From positions 1 through 64,000 of the forward strand of contig NZ_BAABRU010000001.1 in the NCBI RefSeq assembly GCF_039545135.1: DNA of 64,000 nucleotides, written 5' to 3'. Both the position numbers and the translations under genes were made by a program. Positions 9,951-17,970 of the stretch are shown one piece after another. Source of the DNA: Herpetosiphon gulosus. Its GTDB lineage: Bacteria; Chloroflexota; Chloroflexia; Chloroflexales; Herpetosiphonaceae. Under the pieces are notes generated by a model. That model made no database searches and was not told where the DNA came from. It was given only the letters and a program-made list of their open reading frames with translations. Within the stretch, counting starts at the first letter, position 1; every line of letters starts with the position of its first letter.

Positions 9951-10017
9951 ATGACCTTCTCTTGCGACGGCGTAGCGGGCTTTGCCCAAGGCTACGCCGT
10001 TTGCAAATGAAGGTCAT
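9951..10017 (+). promoter_or_regulatory. Long two-part hairpin between rplO and secY
   Basis: ATGACCTTC (9951-9959) pairs with GAAGGTCAT (10009-10017), and inside it ACGGCGTAGC (9967-9976) pairs with GCTACGCCGT (9991-10000). Together the pairing is 19 bp, with no T-tract. It sits 14 nt before the secY ribosome binding site. It may separate ribosomal from translocase expression by mRNA processing or partial termination. The role is inferred. Confidence 0.5.
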
Positions 10018-10041
10018 TCGTGCATTACACAGGAGAATTCC

Positions 10042-11361
10042 ATGCTTCAAGCTGTGGTCAACGCGCTTAAAATCGCCGAAGTGCGTAAGAAAATTTTGTT
10101 CACCATGATGATGCTGGTGATCTTCCGCTTTATCGCGGCTATCCCAGTGCCAGGGGTCGATACAGCCGAACTTGATCGGTTGTTTAATGGTCAGTTGCCG
10201 TTGAGCGATTTGGCTAACTTCCTCAACTTGCTCTCGGGTGGGGCTTTGCGGCAGTTCTCAGTCGCAGCCATGGGGGTTTATCCCTACATCACGGCTCAAA
10301 TTATTATGCAGTTGCTGATTCCGTTGATCCCAGCGCTGGAGCAATTGAGCAAAGAGGGTGAGCAGGGTCGCAATCGTATTCAGCGCTATCAGTATTTCCT
10401 CACTGTGCCACTAGCTTATCTCCAAGGCTATGGCCAAATTAAATCCTTGATCAACAGCGGGATTAATTTGTTCGGTACGTTGAATTTCAGCATTACCGAA
10501 AACTTCTTCCAAACCTTCTCGATCTTGACGATTATGGTCTCAGGCTCGATGTTCTTGGTTTGGATGGGTGAGTTGATCGATGAACGCGGGATTGGTAATG
10601 GTCTCTCGATGATTATCTTCGGCGGGATTGTTACGGCCTTGCCAAGTATGGTCTATCAAGCAATCACCACCTCAAGCTCAGGTAACAACGTGATCGGCGG
10701 GATTTTGCTGCTGATCGTGACCTTAGCCACTGTGGTGGGGATCGTGTTGATCACCGAAGGCCAACGCCGCATTCCAGTTCAATATGCCAAGCGCGTGCGT
10801 GGCAACAAGGTCTATGGCGGTCAATCAAGCCACTTGCCGTTGAAGGTAAATATGGCTGGGATGATTCCCTTGATCTTCGCCCAAAGCATTTTGATTTTCC
10901 CCAGCACCGTTGCTTCCTACTTCTGGAACCCCAATGGTTCGGGCTTTTTCAATGGCGTTGCCAACTTCTTCGTCAACAGCTTTGGCCCGAATGGCTTAGC
11001 CTTTACCTTGGCGATGTTTGTGTTGGTATTGCTCTTCACCTACTTCTATGCCTTGGTGATGTTCAACCAACAAAACTTGCCTGAAATGTTGCAACGCAAC
11101 GGCGGCTTTATTCCAGGCATTCGCCCAGGTCGCAACACCGAAGTCTATTTGACCAAAGTCTTGAACCGCATCACCTTGATTGGCGCGGTTGGCTTGGCGG
11201 TGGTTGCAGCCTTGCCTTATTTTGTACAACAAATTACGGGCTTGCAAATTGGCTTTAGCAGCACCGGCTTGTTGATTGTGGTTGGTGTAGCGGTCGATAC
11301 CATGCGCCAACTCGAAGCTCAAATGATGATGCGCAATTACGAAGGCTTCATCTCGCGCTAA
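10042..11361 (+). CDS. secY: Protein translocase subunit SecY
   Basis: SecY is the channel of the Sec translocon in the inner membrane. ATG 10042 gives 439 residues (MLQAVVNALKIAEVRKKILF) with AGGAG upstream. About ten hydrophobic segments are visible. Signatures include AAIPVPGVDT after the first membrane helix, PYITAQIIMQLLIPLIPALEQL, the cytosolic loop GQRRIPVQYAKRVRG and the C-terminal MMMRNYEGFISR. The frame is open back to 9982 through the hairpin, but the SD favours 10042. Confidence 0.97.
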   Translation: MLQAVVNALKIAEVRKKILFTMMMLVIFRFIAAIPVPGVDTAELDRLFNGQLPLSDLANFLNLLSGGALRQFSVAAMGVYPYITAQIIMQLLIPLIPALEQLSKEGEQGRNRIQRYQYFLTVPLAYLQGYGQIKSLINSGINLFGTLNFSITENFFQTFSILTIMVSGSMFLVWMGELIDERGIGNGLSMIIFGGIVTALPSMVYQAITTSSSGNNVIGGILLLIVTLATVVGIVLITEGQRRIPVQYAKRVRGNKVYGGQSSHLPLKVNMAGMIPLIFAQSILIFPSTVASYFWNPNGSGFFNGVANFFVNSFGPNGLAFTLAMFVLVLLFTYFYALVMFNQQNLPEMLQRNGGFIPGIRPGRNTEVYLTKVLNRITLIGAVGLAVVAALPYFVQQITGLQIGFSSTGLLIVVGVAVDTMRQLEAQMMMRNYEGFISR

Positions 11362-11447
11362 AAAACGCTAACTGCTGTGGGCAGGCGGCGCTATGGCGAA
11401 CAACGGCGTTCGCCATCCTTTGCTGACTCACCGAGGAGCACTGACCT

Positions 11448-12104
11448 ATGAACATCATTTTGCTTGGTTCGCCTGGAGCGGGCAAAGGAACCCAGGCAAC
11501 TGAGTTGGAAGCAGCCACCGGCATGAAGCATATTGCCAGCGGTGATATGTTTCGGGCGGCTGTGCGTGAAGGCACACCACTGGGCAAACTCGCTCAATCG
11601 TATCTCGATAAAGGCGAGCTTGTGCCCGATGATGTTGTGATTGGCATGGTTTTGGAACGGGTACGCCAACCCGATTGTGAAAATGGGGTGATTTTCGATG
11701 GGTTTCCCCGAACACCTCAACAAGCCGAAGCCCTGCAAGCAGCCCTAGCTGAACATAACGATGCGATCAACGCTGTGTTGTTGCTGCATGTCGATAAAGA
11801 TGTGCTGATTCAACGGGTGATTGGGCGCTGGACTTGCAGAAAATGTCAAGCTGTATATAATACATACTTCCGAGCACCAAAAGTCGAGGGTGTTTGTGAT
11901 CTCTGCGAAGGCGATTTGTACCAACGCAGCGATGACAACCTTGAGACGATCAACCATCGACTTGATGTTTACGAAGCCCAAACATCGCCATTAATTGCCC
12001 ATTATCGCACGCAAGGTATCTTGCACGAAATTAATGGTCTCGGCGATATCGACGATATTACTGCACGTATGGTTCAAGCAATTGAATCGGCAAAGCCGTG
12101 CTAA
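11448..12104 (+). CDS. adk: Adenylate kinase
   Basis: Adenylate kinase interconverts ATP + AMP and 2 ADP in the cytoplasm. The 218-residue product begins MNIILLGSPGAGKGTQA, where GSPGAGKGTQ is the P-loop. GFPRTPQQAEAL is the nucleotide-binding signature, and the LID domain carries CRKC ... CDLC, a zinc-binding LID. GAGGAGC precedes ATG 11448. It occupies the usual site between secY and infA. The often-associated map gene is absent. Confidence 0.97.
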   Translation: MNIILLGSPGAGKGTQATELEAATGMKHIASGDMFRAAVREGTPLGKLAQSYLDKGELVPDDVVIGMVLERVRQPDCENGVIFDGFPRTPQQAEALQAALAEHNDAINAVLLLHVDKDVLIQRVIGRWTCRKCQAVYNTYFRAPKVEGVCDLCEGDLYQRSDDNLETINHRLDVYEAQTSPLIAHYRTQGILHEINGLGDIDDITARMVQAIESAKPC

Positions 12105-12109
12105 ATTTG

Positions 12110-12162
12110 TGGTATAGTAATAGGTACCGATGCAGAAGCATGGGCCGACGGCCTATGCTTCT
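12110..12162 (+). promoter_or_regulatory. Extended -10 motif and hairpin upstream of infA
   Basis: TGGTATAGT (12110-12118) fits an extended -10 promoter. It is followed by a hairpin, AGAAGCAT (12134-12141) with ATGCTTCT (12155-12162), with an inner GGCC/GGCC. The 195-nt adk-infA gap is the longest in the cluster, so a separate promoter and structured leader for infA-rpmJ-rpsM is plausible. Confidence 0.45.
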
Positions 12163-12299
12163 AGCTTGCTGCGTATGCTATACACCGTCTGCTGGCGTAT
12201 TGCACAGCCCAGTGACGGATTATCCTTTGGGGCAATTGCGCACCACTCGCAACGCATGCGACCATTGCCACCGCTGATGTGCTAGTTTTAAGGAGTTAT

Positions 12300-12521
12300 A
12301 TGGCCAAGAAGAAGGATGTCATTGAGGTCGAGGGCGTTATTACTGAGCCACTGCCAAACGCGATGTTTAAAGTAGCGTTGGATAATGGGCTGGAAGTATT
12401 AGCACATGTCTCTGGCCGGATTCGGATGAATTATATTCGGATTCTCAAAGGCGATCGCGTGCTAGTCGAACTCTCGCCCTATGATCCGACTCGTGGCCGT
12501 ATTACTTATCGGTACAGATAA
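12300..12521 (+). CDS. infA: Translation initiation factor IF-1
   Basis: IF-1 blocks the ribosomal A site during initiation. ATG 12300 gives 73 residues ([23 protein letters not shown]), with AAGGAG ahead. The OB-fold signature [33 protein letters not shown] is present. The frame is open to 12279 but the extra residues are not conserved. Confidence 0.97.
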   Translation: MAKKKDVIEVEGVITEPLPNAMFKVALDNGLEVLAHVSGRIRMNYIRILKGDRVLVELSPYDPTRGRITYRYR

Positions 12522-12601
12522 CACACTGACCACCGCAACCAATGCCTCTGGCCGAAGCGGACGGGGGGTTGGATTGTTGTGTGTCTACGAGCGAGGTTCC
12601 G

Positions 12602-12718
12602 ATGAAAGTTCAACCATCAGTCAAACCACGCTGTGAATATTGCCGGGTCATTCGTCGTAAGGGCGTTGTCCGCATCATTTGCAGCCGCACCCCGAAGCAT
12701 AAGCAACGGCAAGGCTAA
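12602..12718 (+). CDS. rpmJ: 50S ribosomal protein L36
   Basis: This very short gene encodes 38 residues starting [20 protein letters not shown] and ending KHKQRQG. The zinc ribbon ligands Cys11, Cys14, Cys27 and His32 are all present, so this is the zinc-binding form of L36. GAGCGAGG lies upstream. It lies between infA and rpsM, its standard place. Confidence 0.96.
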   Translation: MKVQPSVKPRCEYCRVIRRKGVVRIICSRTPKHKQRQG

Positions 12719-12730
12719 GAGGAGCATCGA

Positions 12731-13114
12731 ATGGCACGTATTTCAGGGGTTGATATTCCCCGCAACAAACGGGTGGAAATTTCCCTTACCTACATCTACG
12801 GGATTGGTCGCACCACCAGCAGTGAAATTCTGGCTCGCACCAGTATCAATCCAAATGTTCGGGTCAAAGATTTAACCGAAGACGAAGTGATTCGTTTGCG
12901 CGAAATCATCGACCAAGATTACACCGTTGAAGGCGATTTGCGTCGGGCTGTTCAATTGAACATCAAGCGTTTGATGGATATTGGCTGCTACCGTGGGATT
13001 CGTCACCGCAAAGGCTTGCCATTGCGCGGTCAACGCACCAAAACCAACGCCCGTACCCGCCGTGGTAAAAAAGGCGCAGCAATCGGTGGCAAGAAGAAAG
13101 CTACCAAGAAGTAA
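12731..13114 (+). CDS. rpsM: 30S ribosomal protein S13
   Basis: S13 contacts the 50S subunit and P-site tRNA. The 127-residue product begins [26 protein letters not shown] and has the C-terminal [22 protein letters not shown] signature with a lysine-rich tail. GAGGAGC precedes ATG 12731, and the gene starts 12 nt after rpmJ. Confidence 0.96.
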   Translation: MARISGVDIPRNKRVEISLTYIYGIGRTTSSEILARTSINPNVRVKDLTEDEVIRLREIIDQDYTVEGDLRRAVQLNIKRLMDIGCYRGIRHRKGLPLRGQRTKTNARTRRGKKGAAIGGKKKATKK

Positions 13115-13156
13115 TTTCCTGAATTTTTATTTTCAACGCTATTTCGGAGGCCTTGA

Positions 13157-13570
13157 ATGGCGAAACAAGCAAAAGCGGGAGCAGCTCGCCGCCCTCAACG
13201 CGGTCGTCGCCGTGAGCGTAAAAATGTGCCGCGCGGGCAAGCTCACGTCCAAGCGACCTTTAACAACACGATCGTTACGATCACCGACCCAGCTGGCAAC
13301 GTGGTTTGCTGGAGCAGCGCCGGCGCAAGTGGCTTCAAAGGCTCACGCAAAAGCACCCCATACGCTGCCCAAGTAACTGCCGAACAAGCAGCCCGCAAAG
13401 CCATGGATAACGGCATGCGCGTGGTTGAAGTGTATGTAAAAGGCCCAGGCGCTGGCCGTGAATCAGCGGTGCGGGCACTGCAAGCTACTGGCTTGTCGGT
13501 TATTGCAATCACCGATGTTACGCCAATCCCACACAATGGTTGTCGCCCACCAAAGCGCCGCCGCGTGTAA
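13157..13570 (+). CDS. rpsK: 30S ribosomal protein S11
   Basis: S11 lies on the 30S platform by the mRNA exit. The 137-residue product has a basic N-terminus, [20 protein letters not shown] and [38 protein letters not shown], the unmistakable S11 C-terminus. GGAGG precedes ATG 13157. Confidence 0.97.
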   Translation: MAKQAKAGAARRPQRGRRRERKNVPRGQAHVQATFNNTIVTITDPAGNVVCWSSAGASGFKGSRKSTPYAAQVTAEQAARKAMDNGMRVVEVYVKGPGAGRESAVRALQATGLSVIAITDVTPIPHNGCRPPKRRRV

Positions 13571-13573
13571 TGG

Positions 13574-13600
13574 CTTCGCGGCAGCATGCTGTCGCCGAAG
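13574..13600 (+). promoter_or_regulatory. Hairpin at the start of the rpsD leader
   Basis: CTTCG (13574-13578) pairs with CGAAG (13596-13600), continuing through a near-palindromic GCGGCAGCATGCTGTCGC. It begins 4 nt after the rpsK stop in a 158-nt gap. S4 is an autogenous regulator in several bacteria, so a control element is possible. No known S4-binding pseudoknot was recognised. Confidence 0.4.
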
Positions 13601-13728
13601 TGTGTAGTAGCAACGCCACGATTAAAATACGTGAGCAGGATGAAGCACGGCTGTTCCTATACGTGGAAATAGGAGTCGGTGTGTAAACTGCCTTGGCAAT
13701 TAGGAATTGCGAAGGGACAAACAAGAAC

Positions 13729-14364
13729 ATGGCTCGATATACTGGTCCAGTATGTAAATTGTCACGCCGCGAAGGCGTTGACCTAATGCTCAAGAGCGGT
13801 AACAGTGGCCGCAAGGTGCTTGAGCGCCGTGGGAGCCAGCCCCCTGGCCAACATGGGGCTTCAGTCCGACGACGACAATTGTCTGATTATGGTGTTCAGT
13901 TGCGCGAGAAGCAAAAAGTTCGCCGGATCTATGGTGTTTTGGAACGTCAGTTCCGCCGCTATTATGGCATTGCGACCCGTACCACCGGCCAAACCGGTGC
14001 TGTGCTCTTGCAAATCTTGGAACGTCGCCTCGATAATGTGGTGTTCCGCTTAGGCTATGCAGTAACTCGCGCCCAAGCTCGCCAGTTGGTCAACCACGGT
14101 CATATTACCGTGAATGGCCGCAAAACCGATATTCCTTCAGCCTTGGTTGAAGTTGGCGATGTAATTGGTGTGCGTGCCGAAAGCCGCAAACGCGATTATT
14201 TCAAAGATCTCGAAGAAACCAAACAACTCAACCGCGTGTCACCACCAAGCTGGTTGTCACTTGACGCTGGCAAGATGGAAGGGGTTGTGCAAACCTTCCC
14301 ATCACGTGAAGAGTTGGATATGTCGATTAACGAGCAGTTGATTGTTGAATTCTACAGCCGCTAA
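13729..14364 (+). CDS. rpsD: 30S ribosomal protein S4
   Basis: S4 is a primary 16S binder and an mRNA-helicase component of the ribosome. ATG 13729 gives 211 residues ([21 protein letters not shown]), with GAAGGG upstream. The S4 domain around residues 98-130 reads [25 protein letters not shown] in two adjoining pieces, ending in [10 protein letters not shown] frame extension to 13693 is not conserved. Confidence 0.96.
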   Translation: MARYTGPVCKLSRREGVDLMLKSGNSGRKVLERRGSQPPGQHGASVRRRQLSDYGVQLREKQKVRRIYGVLERQFRRYYGIATRTTGQTGAVLLQILERRLDNVVFRLGYAVTRAQARQLVNHGHITVNGRKTDIPSALVEVGDVIGVRAESRKRDYFKDLEETKQLNRVSPPSWLSLDAGKMEGVVQTFPSREELDMSINEQLIVEFYSR

Positions 14365-14406
14365 TCGGACGTAATCGGTATCACTATCCCAGCAGGAGGC
14401 GGATAC

Positions 14407-15402
14407 GTGCTAGACATTGCAATGCCCAAACTCGAATGTGTCGCAGCGGCGGAGAACTATGGGCGGTTCAAAATTGAGCCTCTGGATCCCGGGTACGGGC
14501 ACACATTAGGGAACGCGCTGCGACGGGTGTTGTTGTCGTCCATCCCTGGGGCAGCGGTCATCAAGATTAAAATTGATGGGATTTTCCACGAGTTTTCGCC
14601 AATTCAAGGCGTGCGTGAAGATGCTACCGAGATTGTGTTAAATGTGAAAGGCATTCGTTTGCGCTCCTACGCCGAACGCCCAGTCAAGATGATTTTATCG
14701 AAGACTGGCCCAGGCGTGGTGCGGGCAAGCGATATTGAATGCCCTTCGAATGTGGAGATCGTTAACCCCGATCACTACATCGCAACCCTCGATAGCTCCG
14801 ATGCCCGCTTGGATATGGAGTTGACCGTGGAACGTCACCGCGGCTATCTGCCAGCTGAAAATCGTGACCCGGTGCCGATTGGCGAAATCCCGGTGGATGC
14901 GATCTTCACGCCGGTGCACAAGGTTAACTACGTTGTGGAACATACCCGCATTGGCGGGATGACCGACTTCGACCGTTTGTTGCTTGAAATTTGGACTGAT
15001 GGCACAGTTAAGCCAGGCGATGCTCTAAGCTACGCCGCGCAAGTGCTGGTTCAATATTCATCGATCATCGCCGATTTCAATCGCTTTGACGATGAACAAG
15101 AGCAAGTTGGCGATGCTAATGGTCTCGTTATTCCCAGCGAGATCTACGATATGCCTATCGAAGATCTTGACCTTTCAACCCGCACCTACAACTGTCTCAA
15201 GCGTGCCGACATCACCAAGGTTGGGCAAGTGCTGGAGATGGACGAGAAGCAACTGCTGGCTGTGCGGAACTTGGGGCAAAAATCCATGGACGAAATTCGC
15301 GAGAAATTAATCGAGCGTAATTTACTGCCAACCTTGCCTTTCAACTCCGCTATTCTGAACACCAATGTCGCTGCCCGTCTGAACGACGGTAGCGCTGAAT
15401 AG
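14407..15402 (+). CDS. rpoA: RNA polymerase alpha subunit
   Basis: This is the RNA polymerase assembly platform and regulator contact. GTG 14407, preceded by AGGAGG, gives 331 residues. The N-terminal domain shows GYGHTLGNALRRVLLSSIPGA near residues 30-50. The C-terminal domain has two helix-hairpin-helix-like segments (CLKRADITKVGQVLEMDEKQL and VRNLGQKSMDEIREKL), so promoter UP elements could be read. A further in-frame ATG at 14422 is less well placed. Confidence 0.97.
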   Translation: MLDIAMPKLECVAAAENYGRFKIEPLDPGYGHTLGNALRRVLLSSIPGAAVIKIKIDGIFHEFSPIQGVREDATEIVLNVKGIRLRSYAERPVKMILSKTGPGVVRASDIECPSNVEIVNPDHYIATLDSSDARLDMELTVERHRGYLPAENRDPVPIGEIPVDAIFTPVHKVNYVVEHTRIGGMTDFDRLLLEIWTDGTVKPGDALSYAAQVLVQYSSIIADFNRFDDEQEQVGDANGLVIPSEIYDMPIEDLDLSTRTYNCLKRADITKVGQVLEMDEKQLLAVRNLGQKSMDEIREKLIERNLLPTLPFNSAILNTNVAARLNDGSAE

Positions 15403-15416
15403 ACGAGGATCGTTTC

Positions 15417-15764
15417 ATGAGACACCGCAAGTCTGGCAAGAAGATGGGCCGGCCAACGGCTCAGCGCAAAGCCTTATACCGCAGCTTGATGATTGCGATT
15501 ATCGAGCATCGCGGCATTACAACCACTGATGCCAAGGCCCGCGCAGTTCAACCAGAAGTTGAAAAATTGATTTCATTGGGTCGCTTTGATACTCCCCACA
15601 ATCGCCGGATGGCGCTTTCGAAGCTGCACAGCAAGATTGCCATGAACCTTTTGTTCCAAGTGGCTCCTGCTTACGCCGAACGCCCAGGTGGTTACACGCG
15701 GATTGTCAAGATGGGCTTCCGCAAAGGTGACGCTGCGGAAATGGCTCGGATTGAATTGGTCTAA
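15417..15764 (+). CDS. rplQ: 50S ribosomal protein L17
   Basis: L17 is at the tunnel exit. The 115-residue product begins MRHRKSGKKMGRPTAQRKAL and has the central ITTTDAKARAVQPEVEKLI. It follows rpoA by 14 nt, and the stop is 8 nt before truA. No clear Shine-Dalgarno beyond GAGGAT is seen. Confidence 0.96.
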   Translation: MRHRKSGKKMGRPTAQRKALYRSLMIAIIEHRGITTTDAKARAVQPEVEKLISLGRFDTPHNRRMALSKLHSKIAMNLLFQVAPAYAERPGGYTRIVKMGFRKGDAAEMARIELV

Positions 15765-15772
15765 TTTGCCTT

Positions 15773-16591
15773 ATGAGCCGTACTTTAGCATTGTGTTTTG
15801 AATATCTCGGCACTGCTTTTTGCGGCTCGCAATGGCAACCAGGTGGTCGCTCCGTGCAAACGGAGTTAGAGACTGCTTGGCAGCGATTAACAAGCGAGAC
15901 TGGGCGTTGGATTTTTGCCGGTCGTACCGATGTAGGAGTTCACGCCCTGGCCCAAGTCGCCCATATCGTGAGCGATACGTCGCGCAGTTTGGATACAATT
16001 GCCAAGGCAATCAATGCCATTACGCCGCCAGATATCAGTGTTCACGAAGCATGGGAGATGCCAACCGGCTTTCATTCCCGCTTTAGTGCCCGTCAACGAA
16101 CCTATCGCTATGTTCTTGATAGTGCACCTGCGCCTTCAGCCACGCTCTCTGGGCGGGTGTTGCGCCTCGATCATCAACTTGATTGGGCGGCGATGCAGGC
16201 GGCCTTGGATACGCTGATTGGTACTCACGATTTTGCGGCGTTCGCTGGCGCTGGTCACGAAGGCTCGACCACTCGCACCTGTATGTTGGCACAATTACGC
16301 CCCGCAGAGTGGCTTGGTCGCCCAGTGACTGTCCTGCATTTGCAGGCCAATGCTTTTCTCAAGCATATGGTGCGCAATATCGTTGGTACGTTGCTGATGG
16401 TTGGCGATGGCAAGCTTTCATTGGAAGCTTGGCAGGCGATTATTGCTAGTCGCGACCGTCGTAACGCAGGCCCAACCGCGCCCCCACAGGGGTTGTATTT
16501 AGAGTCGATTGGCTATGACCCAGCACTTCAGCCATTGGCGACAAGTTCACGCTGGGATGGCACGACCTATTTTCGGACGTATCAAGGCTGA
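15773..16591 (+). CDS. truA: tRNA pseudouridine(38-40) synthase
   Basis: TruA makes pseudouridine at positions 38-40 of the tRNA anticodon arm. The 272-residue product has the catalytic-Asp motif AGRTDVGVHALAQ (Asp near residue 52), the segment FHSRFSARQRTYRYVL, and the C-terminal FLKHMVRNIVGTLLMVG. It lies between rplQ and rplM, a common bacterial order. No good Shine-Dalgarno precedes ATG 15773, so translation may be coupled to rplQ. Confidence 0.96.
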   Translation: MSRTLALCFEYLGTAFCGSQWQPGGRSVQTELETAWQRLTSETGRWIFAGRTDVGVHALAQVAHIVSDTSRSLDTIAKAINAITPPDISVHEAWEMPTGFHSRFSARQRTYRYVLDSAPAPSATLSGRVLRLDHQLDWAAMQAALDTLIGTHDFAAFAGAGHEGSTTRTCMLAQLRPAEWLGRPVTVLHLQANAFLKHMVRNIVGTLLMVGDGKLSLEAWQAIIASRDRRNAGPTAPPQGLYLESIGYDPALQPLATSSRWDGTTYFRTYQG

Positions 16592-16645
16592 CGATGTGAA
16601 TACGGGCAGGTTGCCAACGCTTCTCATCGCCAACCTTACAACGAT

Positions 16646-16677
16646 TTGTGAACATGCCAGCGTGGCATAATTCACAA
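16646..16677 (+). promoter_or_regulatory. Hairpin leader upstream of rplM
   Basis: TTGTGAA (16646-16652) pairs with TTCACAA (16671-16677), and ATGCCA (16654-16659) with TGGCAT (16663-16668), leaving a GCG loop. The stem ends about 10 nt before the rplM ribosome binding site. L13 is autogenously regulated through leader structures in other phyla. Similarity to those leaders has not been checked. Confidence 0.5.
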
Positions 16678-16701
16678 TTCATACACGAGGAATTCAGCAG
16701 C

Positions 16702-17136
16702 ATGAAGACTTATAGCCAAAAAGCTTCGGAGATTCAGCGCGAATGGCTGGTCGTCGATGCAGAAAATCAGGTGCTTGGTCGGCTCGCGACCCAAATTGCA
16801 ACCCTGATTCGCGGCAAGCACAAGCCAACCTACACGCCAAGCATGGATGGTGGCGATTTTGTGATCGTGGTTAACGCTGAAAAAATTCGCGTTACCGGCG
16901 ATAAAGCCAACCAAAAAATTTACTATCGCCACTCGAACTTCCCTGGTGGTTTGAAGCGCACCGCTTATAAAGTGATGTTGCAAACCCACCCCGAGCGGAT
17001 TCTTTACTTCGCGGTAAAAGGCATGTTGCCACGCAATCGCTTGAGCCGCCACATTATCAAAAAACTGAAGGTGTATGTTGGCGCTAGCCATCCTCATGCA
17101 TCACAATCACCTAAAGTCTATGCGGTGAAAGGTTAA
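16702..17136 (+). CDS. rplM: 50S ribosomal protein L13
   Basis: L13 is an early 50S assembly protein. ATG 16702 gives 144 residues ([20 protein letters not shown]), with CGAGGAA upstream. Signatures are [20 protein letters not shown] and the C-terminal [18 protein letters not shown]. The frame extends to 16648 across the hairpin, but that part is not L13-like. It pairs with rpsI. Confidence 0.96.
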   Translation: MKTYSQKASEIQREWLVVDAENQVLGRLATQIATLIRGKHKPTYTPSMDGGDFVIVVNAEKIRVTGDKANQKIYYRHSNFPGGLKRTAYKVMLQTHPERILYFAVKGMLPRNRLSRHIIKKLKVYVGASHPHASQSPKVYAVKG

Positions 17137-17141
17137 TAACG

Positions 17142-17540
17142 ATGAGTGAACAACGCTATTTCCAAGGCACTGGTCGCCGCAAGACCGCCGTGGCTCGGGT
17201 ACGCTTGTATCCTGGTACTGGCGAGTTTGTGGTCAATGGCCGCACCTCAGAAGAATTCTTTGGCGGTCGCGCTTTGTATCAACAATTGATTCGCCAACCG
17301 TTGTTGGCTGCCAATCAACTTGGCTCGTTCAATGTGTTGATCAAGGTTCGTGGTGGTGGTGATACTGGCCGCGCCGAGGCTGTGCGCCACGGTATTGCTC
17401 GCGCCTTAGTCGATGCAGATCCAGCATTCAAGCCCATTATGCGGGCTGCTGGCCTTTTGACCCGCGATGCTCGTAAAAAGGAACGCAAGAAACCAGGTTT
17501 GGTCAAGGCTCGCCGCGCCAAACAATACACCAAGCGCTAA
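17142..17540 (+). CDS. rpsI: 30S ribosomal protein S9
   Basis: The C-terminal tail of S9 touches P-site tRNA. The 132-residue product starts MSEQRYFQGTGRRKTAVARV and ends RRAKQYTKR, with the obligatory C-terminal Lys-Arg. It is the last gene of the cluster, 5 nt after rplM, and is followed by a strong terminator. Confidence 0.97.
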   Translation: MSEQRYFQGTGRRKTAVARVRLYPGTGEFVVNGRTSEEFFGGRALYQQLIRQPLLAANQLGSFNVLIKVRGGGDTGRAEAVRHGIARALVDADPAFKPIMRAAGLLTRDARKKERKKPGLVKARRAKQYTKR

Positions 17541-17571
17541 AGTTTTTAGCCTTTGGTGTCCGGTTCTTCTC

Positions 17572-17614
17572 CCCCAGCCTCGGAGCTTCGGTTCTAAGGC
17601 TGGGGTTGTTTTTT
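17572..17614 (+). terminator. Rho-independent terminator of the ribosomal cluster
   Basis: CCCCAGCCT (17572-17580) pairs perfectly with AGGCTGGGG (17597-17605), followed by TTGTTTTTT. It is 32 nt after rpsI and marks the end of the supercluster. Confidence 0.92.
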
Positions 17615-17970
17615 AGGGGTCAGGGTTCAGGGGCTAGGGGTCGGTTAAGGTTGATCCACGAAGAGCACGAAGGGGAATGAGGCTATTGGCTTTGGGCTAT
17701 AGGCGATCAGCATGCCCTCACCCCCTGACCCCCTCTCCCGCACGCGAGGCGAGGGGGAATCCGCCATTATGACTGGAACGCCCCTCGCCCGCCGCATGGG
17801 AGAGGGGTTGGAGGTGAGGGCCATTCAAACCTATCCCTGTAAGAATTACCGATCCTCTTCCCTATGCCCTCTGTTCTTAACGTATTCCTGACCCCTGAAC
17901 CCTAGCCCTGAACTCTAATTCCCACCTCTTAACGCTAGCTTCATCCTTCATCCCTCATCCTTCATCCCTT
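17615..17970. repeat. Dispersed repeat cluster after rpsI
   Basis: This 356-nt stretch has no gene. It contains copies of family C (runs of GGGGTCAGGGTTCAGGGG type), family B (CCACGAAGAGCACGAAGG near 17654), a full family A palindromic element (17715-17820, beginning CCCTCACCCCCTGACC and ending GGAGGTGAGGG) and family D (ATCCTTCATCCCTCATCC near 17942). The same families recur at 22630-22900, 25690-25910, 30640-30840 and 33643-33741. Confidence 0.8.

Noticed and set aside
17615-17970. Insertion sequence
   Set aside because: No transposase, and no terminal repeats enclosing an ORF; only short palindromic repeats.
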